Below, one piece after another: positions 34,632 through 43,301 of a DNA stretch of 64,000 nucleotides. Origin of the DNA: Myxococcus stipitatus (GTDB lineage Bacteria; Myxococcota; Myxococcia; Myxococcales; Myxococcaceae). Position numbers and translations under genes: made by a program. The notes below the pieces were generated by a model. That model had not been told where the DNA came from, ran no database searches, and saw only the letters and a program-made list of their open reading frames with translations. Positions within the stretch are counted from its first letter, which is position 1. Every line of letters begins with the position of its first letter. The stretch spans positions 9,744,501-9,808,500 of the forward strand of contig NZ_CP147913.1 of assembly GCF_037414475.1 (NCBI RefSeq). The letters run 5' to 3'.

Positions 34632-35634
34632 GCGACGGTTGGAATTGAAGGTGGGCGCCCTGGTGCTGGCCGCGGTGGTGGGCGTGCTGGTGTTGCTGTG
34701 GCTGATGGGAGAGCTGACGTTGGGCTCGACCTCGCTGCTCGCCGTGGACTTCGGGCACACGGGCAACGTGGTCGAGGGTGCGCCGGTGAAGCTCGCCGGC
34801 GTGCAGGTGGGGCGGGTCCAGGCCATCAAGCTGATGCCAGAGCGGAGGGACGCGCGCGGCAAGCCACTGCCCGTGCGCATGGAGCTGGCCGTGGAGCCCG
34901 CGTCGTTGGAGGCGCTGCGAGCGGATGCTCGGGTGACGGTGGCGACCGTGGGGCTCCTGGGCGAGCCGTATCTGGAGCTCAATCCCGGAACACAAGCAGC
35001 CCCGCTACCAGCGGGCGAAGCCCTGCGCGGCGTCGACGCTCCGCGCCTGGACGTGCTCGCGGAGAAGCTCTCCGGCTTCGTGGAGACCATCTCCGCGATG
35101 CTGGAGAAGGACCCGGAGGCGGTGACAGACCTGGTCTCCAACGTGTCTCGGCTGACGCGGACGCTGGATGAGGTGCTCACGGAGAACAAGGGAGATGTGA
35201 AGGTGCTGGCCTCGGAGCTGGCCGCGGCATCGAAGGACTTGAGACAGCTCGCGCAGCTCGCTCGTGAAGCCATGCAACCGGGTGGCAAGGCCGCGAAGCT
35301 GCTCGATGACGCGGCGGCGACGGCGGCCGTCCTGCGAAACGATCTCCCGGGGCTGACGAAGTCCGCGGGGACCACGTTGAATGGCCTGGCGGCCGTCACC
35401 GGCTCACTGACACCCGAGGATGGTCAGCGCGTCAAGCTGGCCCTGGAGAAGCTCACGGCGGCGGCCGGGCAGCTGGATATCATCGCCACCCGGGCGGAAC
35501 GCGTGATGGCGCGACTGGAGGCCGGAGAAGGCACGGCCGGCGCGGTCCTTCAGGACCCCACGCTCTACAACGAGCTGCGCACGCTGGTGACAGACCTGCG
35601 CAAGCATCCCTGGAAGATCCTCTGGAAGGACTGA
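34624..35634 (+). CDS. MCE (MlaD-like) lipid-binding protein
   Basis: A 336-residue protein with one N-terminal membrane helix (about 9-32, LVLAAVVGVLVLLWLMG), an MCE domain right after it (about 38-120: VDFGHTGNVVEGAPVKLAGVQVGRV and LLGEPYLELNPG) and a long helical tail (about 145-320) of the kind that forms a tunnel or anchors the hexamer. It receives lipids in the periplasm and passes them through the permease. Only one MCE gene accompanies two permeases and two ATPases. ATG 34624 with GGAGGG about 12 bases upstream overlaps the previous gene by eight bases. Confidence 0.92.
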   Translation: MDERRLELKVGALVLAAVVGVLVLLWLMGELTLGSTSLLAVDFGHTGNVVEGAPVKLAGVQVGRVQAIKLMPERRDARGKPLPVRMELAVEPASLEALRADARVTVATVGLLGEPYLELNPGTQAAPLPAGEALRGVDAPRLDVLAEKLSGFVETISAMLEKDPEAVTDLVSNVSRLTRTLDEVLTENKGDVKVLASELAAASKDLRQLAQLAREAMQPGGKAAKLLDDAAATAAVLRNDLPGLTKSAGTTLNGLAAVTGSLTPEDGQRVKLALEKLTAAAGQLDIIATRAERVMARLEAGEGTAGAVLQDPTLYNELRTLVTDLRKHPWKILWKD

Positions 35635-35659
35635 TGACGACTGTGTTTCACTTTGAGTC

Positions 35660-36472
35660 ATGTCATCACAGTCCCACCCTTCTGACTGGCCCAAGTGGGC
35701 CCAATCCATTCCATCGGAGTCTGGTGAGTACGTGCTCGAGACGGGCGGCACGCATGTGATGGCGTACTACTTCACGCTCCTGTTCTCGCTCGCATGCGGC
35801 CCCACCTACGTGGGCCCCCTGTTGGTCATCTGGTTCTTCTGGGGTCGCTCCGGCAGGTTCCTGCTCACCAGCCACCGGCTCATCTGGAATCCGCACATCG
35901 GGAAGAAGGTCTTCATTCCCCGTGAGGAGTTGCGGGACCTGAAGATTCACATCGGGACGCGGCTGAAGACGGTGAAGTTGCGCGGCGCCCGGAAGCTCAC
36001 GATGCCCTTCCAGTGGTGCTACAAGGAGCTCTGGGGTGGATTGCTCCTGCTTCAACGTTGGCAGCCACCCGCCGCGACGGCGTCGAACCCCGCCTTCGAC
36101 ATCTACCCAGGGGAGCTGGTATCGGGCGCGCGCTACCAGAGTGGTTCGGTGGCCGTGCTGGGAAGCACCGCTCACTTCCTCCCCGAGGAGCCCATGGCGA
36201 ACGTGGCCGCGCAGGCAGGCGCGGCGATGGCCGGCCTCGTGTTGGGCGTCACGTACCGCACGCATCGGGCGCAACTGCCGATCTTCCAAGCGCTCCGCCT
36301 GGTGGCGCGCGCCCGCCCCTTCCAGTCCGAGCTCGAGACCTTGCAGCGAATCGTGGGGGGCGAGACGTTGCAGGGCCCTCCCACCAAGAAGAGCGCCGCC
36401 GGCAAGGGCAGCACCCGCATGACCTATGTGCTGGGTGAACGACAGATTTCCTTCACGGTTTCGGAGGGCTGA
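35660..36472 (+). CDS. Membrane protein of unknown function (bacterial PH-like region)
   Basis: A 270-residue protein. Two hydrophobic segments lie near residues 34-60 (AYYFTLLFSLACGPTYVGPL then LVIWFFW). RFLLTSHRLIWNPHIGKKVF followed by IPREELRDLKIHIG looks like the first strands of a bacterial PH-type domain ('LTxxRLIxxxG...IPxxxIxxI'). The remainder contains an Ala/Gly-rich possible helix near 190-207. No family is certain. It starts 26 bases after the MCE gene and could be cotranscribed. Convergent with the glycosidase-like gene. Confidence 0.6.
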   Translation: MSSQSHPSDWPKWAQSIPSESGEYVLETGGTHVMAYYFTLLFSLACGPTYVGPLLVIWFFWGRSGRFLLTSHRLIWNPHIGKKVFIPREELRDLKIHIGTRLKTVKLRGARKLTMPFQWCYKELWGGLLLLQRWQPPAATASNPAFDIYPGELVSGARYQSGSVAVLGSTAHFLPEEPMANVAAQAGAAMAGLVLGVTYRTHRAQLPIFQALRLVARARPFQSELETLQRIVGGETLQGPPTKKSAAGKGSTRMTYVLGERQISFTVSEG

Positions 36473-36495
36473 GGCCCGCCAGGGCCCCCAGCACG

Positions 36496-37620
36496 TCACG
36501 GACCGTTGGTATCCCGGTCACGCAGCACGGCATACGCGGAGCGGATGCGCCCCGCGGTGTCATACGGTAGCGGGCTCCCATCCCAGGGCTCTGGCGCGAT
36601 GACGCCTCGGTCCTGGGTCGCGCAGCGGTCCGCCGTCGAGCACGGGTTCGAGTAGTTGTAGTAGTAGATGCGAGTGATTCGGGGGCTCAGGTTGGGCAGC
36701 CGCAGGATGAACTTCGTCGTGTCGCGCTGAGACGCGTCTCCAAACACCTGCCCGCTCGCGTTGCGGTAGAAGGCCCCGACTTCCGTCAGCCAGATGTGCC
36801 CGACGTCCCACGTGGTGTCGAGGCCCTGGAGCCAACTCAAGAACGTCCGCGTCGTACAGCTCGTATCCCCGGGAACGCAGTGCGCGCCGCTCGCCTGGTA
36901 GCGATTGGCGTCATGGTGCGGATGGATGCTCCACAGCTTGGGCCGGTGGCCTCGGAGGAAGACGCGGTAGCGGTCCCAGTACGGGTCATTCGGCGTGGCA
37001 TCGAACTCGCCCGCCGCCACCGTGCATGCCGGGCAGAGGCTCACCACCAGCCGGTAGTAGAACGCGGCGCGCAGAGGTCCACATTGGTTCAGGTCCTCGC
37101 TGGCACAGGTGGGCTGGTCCAAGGGAACGCCACTCTGCAGGACGGAGTCTGGAAAGTTCGGCTCGTTCCAGGCCCCCACCAAGGTGATGGCGGGGTACGT
37201 CGTGTGGAACGCCTCGAAGGCCGCGCGGTACTCCACGTCCGTGGGCGCCAGGTACTTTCCATTGGCCGCCTTGTGCAGGTCGCTTGGCCCGAGGGTGACG
37301 TAGGGCTCCACCGACTTCGCCGCCGCCGACTGCAACCACGCCTCGAACTTCTGCCGCCGAGCGTCGGTGGAGGGGCGTTGCGCCACGTCATAGGGCACGA
37401 CAACACGCGCCCGCGTCACGTTGAGCCCGTCCCACGCAGGGTGCGTGAAGGTATCCGGGTCGGAATCCGAGATGCCCAACGCGAAGCTCACCAACGAGCC
37501 CCCAGACTCCCCCACTCCGTCGGGAGACGCCCCGTCGAGCGAGCCACTTCCACAGCCCACGACACTCGCGACCACGAGCGCCATCCACGGACGACTCCTA
37601 CAGCGCGAAGAGAGGATCAT
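36496..37620 (-). CDS. Clan-A glycoside-hydrolase-like lipoprotein
   Basis: A 374-residue secreted protein. The signal ends in a lipobox (LVVASVVGC, Cys23). The mature part is a TIM-barrel-type glycosidase: VGAWNEPNFP places the acid/base Glu153 at the end of strand four, and HIWLTEVGAF places the nucleophile Glu280 at the end of strand seven, the spacing of clan GH-A (families such as GH39 or GH5). SIHPHHDANR between them fits a barrel strand. The exact family and substrate are unclear. ATG 37620 gives the best lipoprotein signal; the frame is open further upstream. Confidence 0.7.
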   Translation of the reverse strand: MILSSRCRSRPWMALVVASVVGCGSGSLDGASPDGVGESGGSLVSFALGISDSDPDTFTHPAWDGLNVTRARVVVPYDVAQRPSTDARRQKFEAWLQSAAAKSVEPYVTLGPSDLHKAANGKYLAPTDVEYRAAFEAFHTTYPAITLVGAWNEPNFPDSVLQSGVPLDQPTCASEDLNQCGPLRAAFYYRLVVSLCPACTVAAGEFDATPNDPYWDRYRVFLRGHRPKLWSIHPHHDANRYQASGAHCVPGDTSCTTRTFLSWLQGLDTTWDVGHIWLTEVGAFYRNASGQVFGDASQRDTTKFILRLPNLSPRITRIYYYNYSNPCSTADRCATQDRGVIAPEPWDGSPLPYDTAGRIRSAYAVLRDRDTNGP

Positions 37621-37861
37621 GGATAACGAGAATACCAGGCACCCGCCCATCAATGACATATTAATTGCCAGAGGCAACCAGTTGCATCCCCCCCGCCGCT
37701 CCGCCCGCCAGGGGTGGCAGGGCGGCGCCTCCCGTGGAGGGCGCGGCGGGCGATACTCCTGGGGTTCGCGACGGGACCGGGCATAATGGGATGCACGGCT
37801 GATCGCCTGAGCCGCGGGTCGGTGAAGGTGAGAGGCCGGTTGTCCGGGAAGCGCACACGCC

Positions 37862-40612
37862 ATGTTCCGTCGTCTCGTGGTCGTCTTCGATGCCGGCTCG
37901 GAGTCCGAGCAGGTGCTTCACTGGGTCCAACGGCTGACCGCCGTCCCCGAGGCCGTCTATCTGTACGGGCTGGTGCCGGAGCGCAGTGAGCTGGAGGCCC
38001 CTCCTCCCACCAGCCTCACCGTCTTGGACCACCTCCGCCATGCCCTGCATGACTGGGATGCGGGCATCCAGGTGAGCGGCGCGCTGGAGACACATCTCGA
38101 GACCGGCGACCTCGTCCGCGTGGCGACGAAGCACGGCGCGGAGCTGGTTGTCTTCGGCCCGAACCTCGATACGTCGCCGAGAGCCAGGGTGAGCGCCATG
38201 CTCATGCTCTGTCTCCGAGAGCATCTCCCCGTGCTCTCCATTGGCAGAGCGGCCACTCCCTCCGCCCCCTCTCGCACCGCGGTGGCTGTCGCGCCGGATG
38301 GGCGAGGACTTGGCGCTGTGGCCACGTTCCTCTCCCGCTGCGCGGTGCGCTCCGAGCTCATCGCGCTCACCTCCGAGTTGGAGCCCGAGCAGGTCGCGCA
38401 CCTCCAGGCCCTGGGACGGGCACTGGGCATCGAGCAGCTGCTCCACGTCGAAGCCCTCACCGAGAATCCCGCCAACAGCCGCGCCGAGGCCTTCGACGTC
38501 GCGGCGCTGCGCTCGGGCGCGGACCTCCTGCTCGTTCCCGCCGATGCGCTCGCCGACGTGGAGGCGCTGATGCTCGGCCTGTTCGGCGCCAAGGCACTCC
38601 AAGAGGCGCGAGTCCCCATCCTGATGCTGCCTCGCGCGCAGGCCACCTCCGCGATGTTCGAGGACCACTACGCGGTCTCCGACTCCCTCACGGCCCCGGG
38701 TCTTGCCCCACGCTTCGCCGTCGAACGCGTGGGCTTCATGTCGAGCGTCTCCGTGCCCGAACCCGGAGACCTGACGGTCTTCGAGGGCGGAAGCACCTTG
38801 GGCCAAGGCAGGCACCAAGGCGGCACCGCCGTCCTCGAATCCTCCTGGCTCACCCACGCGCAGGGACAACACGCCCTCGCGTTCGCCTTCGCCGGCGTCG
38901 ATGCCCCCAGGGACCTGACGCCCTGCTATGTGCTGGCCCCAGAGAAGCCCGTGCTCCTCGTGGACAGCCTGGTGGACGACGAGACACTCGACGCGGTCCA
39001 GGCCCTGGCCTCCGAGCGCTACCACCTGGTCTTCGTGAGGCTGCGCGACAGCGATTCTCTCGACGAGCAACGGGTCCGCCTGCGGGAGCGGCTGCCCGAG
39101 GTCCCCTGGCCGCTTCTCCTCGACGCCAGCGCCTGGCTCGATGACGCACGCGCGGACGACGTCCCCCGACAGGTCGACGGCCAGCGGCTCCTCCGCGTGG
39201 CGACCCGCCTCGCCGCCGGACACATCCCCATCGCCGCCGTCCTCACGCGGGATGCCTACAAGCCCGTCCATCCGCACGTTCGCACACTGAGCCCCGAGGA
39301 GTGTGTGGCCCTCTCCCGGACGACGCCCTTGGAGCCGCTGCCCATTCCGCATGAGGTGGGAGCCTGTGCACGAGCACTGGTGCTCGCCGGGAGCGGCCCC
39401 CGGCTGGAAGGCCATGACATCGACTTCGAGCTCGACAACCGGCTCGCCCGAAAGTCCCTCCTGGCCGCCATCGACTCGGCGCGGAGCACCATCCATTGGC
39501 AGTGCTACATCGTCGAGGACGACCCCATCACCGCGCGCATCACCGAGGCGCTGAAGCGTGCCGCCGCGCGAGGCGTGCGCGTGCGCTTCCTCGCGGATGC
39601 GCTCTACAGCGGTCATGACTCCTTCGGCTCCCTCAACCCCGCGCTCGTCTCCCTGTCACAGACGCCCTCGGTCGAGGTACGTGCCATCGCGCCGCTCGTG
39701 GGGGTCCCGAGCCTCTCCGAGCTCAAGCAACGCAATCACCGCAAGCTCACCGTCATCGACTCCGCCCAGGCCTTCGTCTCGGGGCGCAACCTCGGCGCGC
39801 CCTACTACACGGGCTTCGACGAAGTGGCGCTGAAGCACGACACGCCCTACCGGGACATCCCCTGGCTCGACTGCGGCGCGAAGCTGAAGGGCCCTCTCGT
39901 GGGTGACCTCGAGCGTGCGTTCCTCACCGAATGGACCCGCGCCGGAGGCGAGCCGTACGCGGTCTCCGTGCCTCCTCCAGCGGGAGCGATGGCGGCCAGG
40001 CTGGTCCTCCACGAAGGACTCCGTGACACACACACGCTCGACACCCAGCTCGCGCTCATCCGGCATGCGCGCTCGCGGCTCGTGCTGGTGAACACCTTCC
40101 CGCTGCTGCTCGAGCTCCAGAACGCGCTCATCGCCGCCGTGCGCCGAGGCGTGCGCGTGGAGATTCTCTTTGGCAGCGTCCGCCCTCACCACGGCGCGGC
40201 GCGGACGTACTTCCCCGGTGGAGCCTTGCGCGAAGTGGCGGACCACTACGTGCGCAGCCGGCTGGATGCGGTCATCGAAGCGGGCGCCATCGCCTACGAG
40301 CTGGCGCTTCCCATCTTGCCCACCTGGGAGGCGGCGCTGGAGCAGCTCTCTCCCCATGTCCACGCGAAGATTCTCGTCTGCGACACCACGGCGGTCGCGG
40401 TCGGCAGCGCGAACCTGGACGTCACGGCCGCCTATTGGGAGAGCGAGGCCCTGCTCCTCGTCGAGGACTCCCCGTTCGCGGAGCGGATGCTCGGGGCCCT
40501 GGAGCCACTCTTCGCCACCTCGCGCCGCATCGACCGCGAGGACTCACGCTGGCGCGATGAAGTCGAGCAACGTGCGTGGGTGGGCCGCAACTGGCCCTCA
40601 CTCGTCGGCTGA
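37862..40612 (+). CDS. Universal stress (UspA-like) – phospholipase D fusion protein
   Basis: A 916-residue fusion. Residues about 1-250 hold two UspA-like alpha/beta repeats (LVVVFDAGSESEQVLHWVQR, GDLVRVATKHGAELVVFGPN; then ALRSGADLLLVPADAL). A middle region (about 270-490) has no recognised domain. The last 400 residues are a cardiolipin-synthase/phospholipase D module with both HKD motifs: His626-x-Lys628-x4-Asp633 (NHRKLTVID) and His834-x-Lys836-x4-Asp841 (VHAKILVCD), plus GSANLD. It probably moves or hydrolyses phosphodiester headgroups, but some HKD proteins are nucleases. No signal peptide or membrane segment is visible. It is 12 bases upstream of the Dbr1-like gene. Confidence 0.85.
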   Translation: MFRRLVVVFDAGSESEQVLHWVQRLTAVPEAVYLYGLVPERSELEAPPPTSLTVLDHLRHALHDWDAGIQVSGALETHLETGDLVRVATKHGAELVVFGPNLDTSPRARVSAMLMLCLREHLPVLSIGRAATPSAPSRTAVAVAPDGRGLGAVATFLSRCAVRSELIALTSELEPEQVAHLQALGRALGIEQLLHVEALTENPANSRAEAFDVAALRSGADLLLVPADALADVEALMLGLFGAKALQEARVPILMLPRAQATSAMFEDHYAVSDSLTAPGLAPRFAVERVGFMSSVSVPEPGDLTVFEGGSTLGQGRHQGGTAVLESSWLTHAQGQHALAFAFAGVDAPRDLTPCYVLAPEKPVLLVDSLVDDETLDAVQALASERYHLVFVRLRDSDSLDEQRVRLRERLPEVPWPLLLDASAWLDDARADDVPRQVDGQRLLRVATRLAAGHIPIAAVLTRDAYKPVHPHVRTLSPEECVALSRTTPLEPLPIPHEVGACARALVLAGSGPRLEGHDIDFELDNRLARKSLLAAIDSARSTIHWQCYIVEDDPITARITEALKRAAARGVRVRFLADALYSGHDSFGSLNPALVSLSQTPSVEVRAIAPLVGVPSLSELKQRNHRKLTVIDSAQAFVSGRNLGAPYYTGFDEVALKHDTPYRDIPWLDCGAKLKGPLVGDLERAFLTEWTRAGGEPYAVSVPPPAGAMAARLVLHEGLRDTHTLDTQLALIRHARSRLVLVNTFPLLLELQNALIAAVRRGVRVEILFGSVRPHHGAARTYFPGGALREVADHYVRSRLDAVIEAGAIAYELALPILPTWEAALEQLSPHVHAKILVCDTTAVAVGSANLDVTAAYWESEALLLVEDSPFAERMLGALEPLFATSRRIDREDSRWRDEVEQRAWVGRNWPSLVG

Positions 40613-40624
40613 GCTCCGTCCACC

Positions 40625-41473
40625 ATGGCCTCCTCTTCCGAGAGCTTCTGCTTTGCCGCCGTGGGCGACGTGCATGGACGGATGAACCGGATGGTGTCCT
40701 TCCTCCAGTCCTGGTCGAAGCGCGCGCGCCGCGACCTGGCCTTCGTCCTCCAGGTGGGAGACTTCGAGCCCCACCGCGACGAAGCAGACCTCGCGACCAT
40801 GTCCGCCCCGGCCCGTCACAAACACCTGGGCGACTTCGCGGACTACCACCAGAAGCGGCGTCACTTCCCCTGGCCCGTCTACTTCATCGGCGGCAATCAC
40901 GAGCCTCACGGCTACCTGGACACCCACCCCCGAGGCTTCCAGCTCACCGAGAACTGCCACTACCTGGGGCGAGTGGGTGTCATCGACCTGCGTGGACTGT
41001 GTGTCATGGGCGTCTCCGGCATCCACGACGAGGCCAGCTTCCAGAAGCCCCATCCACCGCTGTCGCTCCTGGGCACTATCTCCAACAAGGCCTTCACGTA
41101 CTTCCATGAAGAGGACATCGAGCGCGCCATGTCCTTCGGCCGCGCGGACGTGCTGGTCGTCCACGACTGGCCCTCCGGCATCATCGCGGATGAGGACCGC
41201 GAGGTCCTCGCCCAGCAACGCCGCAGCCCCGACGCGGATGCCGTGGGCAACGAGTACGCACGGCTCCTGGCCGAGGCGCTCCACCCCAAGCTCGTCCTCT
41301 GTGGCCACCTGCACAAGAGCTACCGAGGAGCCCTCATCCATGCCTCCGGCGCCGACTCCCAGGTGTGCTGCCTCGCCAGCGTCGAGCAGGGCCCCGAGGC
41401 CTTCGCGGTCTTCCAGGTCTCACCTCTCGGGATTCAGGAGATCACCCACCTGGGCACCCAGGAATCGCCCTGA
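40625..41473 (+). CDS. Dbr1-like metallophosphoesterase
   Basis: A 282-residue calcineurin-type phosphoesterase with metal ligands Asp15-x-His17 (AVGDVHGRM), Asp46 (QVGDFEP), Asn91-His92 (FIGGNHEP), His180 (VVHDWPSG) and His228-x-His230 (GHLHKS). Beyond this generic set, several stretches match the eukaryotic RNA lariat debranching enzyme Dbr1: QVGDFEPHRDEADLATM, FIGGNHEPHGYL, NCHYLGRVGVI...VMGVSGI, and VHDWPSGI. Dbr1 has Cys where this protein has Asp15, so it keeps the ordinary two-metal site. A role in cutting 2'-5' branched or other RNA is plausible but inferred. It is flanked by a Usp-PLD fusion and a DEAD-box helicase on the same strand. Confidence 0.8.
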   Translation: MASSSESFCFAAVGDVHGRMNRMVSFLQSWSKRARRDLAFVLQVGDFEPHRDEADLATMSAPARHKHLGDFADYHQKRRHFPWPVYFIGGNHEPHGYLDTHPRGFQLTENCHYLGRVGVIDLRGLCVMGVSGIHDEASFQKPHPPLSLLGTISNKAFTYFHEEDIERAMSFGRADVLVVHDWPSGIIADEDREVLAQQRRSPDADAVGNEYARLLAEALHPKLVLCGHLHKSYRGALIHASGADSQVCCLASVEQGPEAFAVFQVSPLGIQEITHLGTQESP

Positions 41474-41516
41474 ACGCCTGGGGGGCGGACAGCCTCCGAC
41501 GTGTGGGAGGCGATAG

Positions 41517-43292
41517 ATGTGGGACAAAAGCGCGATTCTTCGAGCCACGCGGGTGGAACCCGGTGGTACAAGCCCCGCCGTGACTTCCGCACCGCCGTCT
41601 GCCCCCCCCGACGCCACCTTTGAATCCCTGGGACTCAAGCCCCAGCTCGTGGAGGCGCTCACGTCCCTCGGTTACGAGGAACCCACGCCCATTCAGCACG
41701 CGTCCCTCCCGCCCCTGCTCGCCGGGAAGGACCTGCTGGGTATCGCCGCCACCGGAACCGGCAAGACGGCCGCCTTCGCGCTCCCGCTCCTCCACCACCT
41801 GGTTCCAGGTGAGGCCGGGCCGCACACCACCTCCGCCCTGGTGTTGGTCCCCACGCGCGAGCTGGCCATGCAGGTCTCCGAGGCCATCCACCGCTACGGC
41901 CAGAAGCTGGGCGCCACCGTCCTCCCGCTCTACGGCGGCCAGGTCATCGGCCAGCAGCTTCGTGTCCTCAAGCGCGGCGTGGACGTCGTCGTCGCCACCC
42001 CGGGCCGCGCGCTGGACCACCTGCGCCGGGGCACGCTCCAGTTGGACAACGTGCAGACCGTCGTGCTCGACGAGGCCGACGAGATGCTCGACATGGGCTT
42101 CGCCGACGACCTCGAGGCCATCCTCTCCGAGACGCCCGAGGACCGGCAGACCGCCCTCTTCTCCGCGACCCTGCCCCCGCGCATCGCGAGCATCGCGGAG
42201 CGCCACCTGCGGCAGCCCGTGCGCGTGCGCATCGCCAAGGAGAAGGTGGAGCCCGGGGAGCTGCCGCGCATCCGGCAGACCGCCTACGTCGTTCCGCGTT
42301 CGTTCAAGATCGCCGCGCTGGGCCGGCTGCTCGACGTGGAGTCCCCCACCGCCGCCATCATCTTCTGCCGCACGCGCACGGAGGTGGATGACCTCACCGT
42401 CTCCCTCAACGGCCGAGGCTGGCGCGCCCACGCGCTCCACGGCGGCATGACGCAGGAGCAGCGAGACCGCGTCATCAAACAGCTCAAGTCCCACGGCACC
42501 GACCTGCTCGTCGCCACCGACGTGGCCGCGCGAGGCCTGGACATCCCCCGGCTCTCCCACGTGGTGAACTTCGACGTGCCCAACGCCCCGGAGGCGTATG
42601 TGCACCGCATCGGCCGCACCGGCCGCGCGGGCCGCGAGGGCGTGGCCATCACCCTGGTGGAGCCTCGCGAGCACCGGCTGCTGCGCAACATCGAGAAGGT
42701 GACGGGGCAGCGCATCCAGGTCGCCACCATCCCCACCGTGGCGGACCTCCGCGCCAAGCGGCAGGAGCTGCTGCGCGCCACCTTGCGCGAGGTGCTCGTC
42801 GGCGGCGGGCTGGATGCCTACCGGAGCGTCGTGGAGGACCTGGCCGGAGAGTTCGAGGCGCTCGACATCGCCGCCGCGGCCGTGAAGCTGCTCCAGGATG
42901 CCCAGGACGAGGGCCGCACCAAGGAGGAGGAAGAGATTCCCGCCGTCGCGCCTCTCCAGGAGCGCAAGGAGCGTCCGGGCCGCCCTGGGGGTCCTGGGGG
43001 CAAGCCGGGCCGCCCCGAGCGTGGAGGCCCCCGCCGTCCGCCGCAGGGCTCATGGGACACCACGCGCCTCTGGATTGGCGCGGGCCGGCAGGCCGGCATG
43101 CGTCCCGCGGATCTGGTGGGCGCCATCGCCGGAGAAGCCGGACTGGACTCCTCGCGCATCGGCGCCATCCAGATCACGGATGGCTTCTCTCTGGTGGAGG
43201 TCCCCGAGCCCGACGCCAACCGCGTCATCGCCGCGTTGAAGGCGGCGACGATTCGCGGCCGCAAGGTCCTCGTCCGCAAGGACCGGGGCTGA
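41517..43292 (+). CDS. DEAD-box RNA helicase with DbpA-like RNA-binding domain
   Basis: A 591-residue helicase. Motifs in order: Q motif EEPTPIQHA (55-63), Walker A ATGTGKT (78-84), VLVPTRELA, TPGRALD, LDEADEMLDMGF (DEAD box), FSATLP, FCRTRTEVD, ATDVAARGLDIP and HRIGRTGRAG. An acidic helix and an Arg/Gly/Pro-rich linker (about 470-515) lead to a C-terminal DbpA-type RNA-recognition domain (about 515-591, LWIGAGRQAGMRPADLVGAI). It remodels RNA, as in ribosome assembly or cold adaptation. GGGAGG lies 7-8 bases from ATG 41517. It starts 43 bases after the Dbr1-like gene. Confidence 0.95.
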   Translation: MWDKSAILRATRVEPGGTSPAVTSAPPSAPPDATFESLGLKPQLVEALTSLGYEEPTPIQHASLPPLLAGKDLLGIAATGTGKTAAFALPLLHHLVPGEAGPHTTSALVLVPTRELAMQVSEAIHRYGQKLGATVLPLYGGQVIGQQLRVLKRGVDVVVATPGRALDHLRRGTLQLDNVQTVVLDEADEMLDMGFADDLEAILSETPEDRQTALFSATLPPRIASIAERHLRQPVRVRIAKEKVEPGELPRIRQTAYVVPRSFKIAALGRLLDVESPTAAIIFCRTRTEVDDLTVSLNGRGWRAHALHGGMTQEQRDRVIKQLKSHGTDLLVATDVAARGLDIPRLSHVVNFDVPNAPEAYVHRIGRTGRAGREGVAITLVEPREHRLLRNIEKVTGQRIQVATIPTVADLRAKRQELLRATLREVLVGGGLDAYRSVVEDLAGEFEALDIAAAAVKLLQDAQDEGRTKEEEEIPAVAPLQERKERPGRPGGPGGKPGRPERGGPRRPPQGSWDTTRLWIGAGRQAGMRPADLVGAIAGEAGLDSSRIGAIQITDGFSLVEVPEPDANRVIAALKAATIRGRKVLVRKDRG

Positions 43293-43301
43293 AAGGCTCG
43301 C

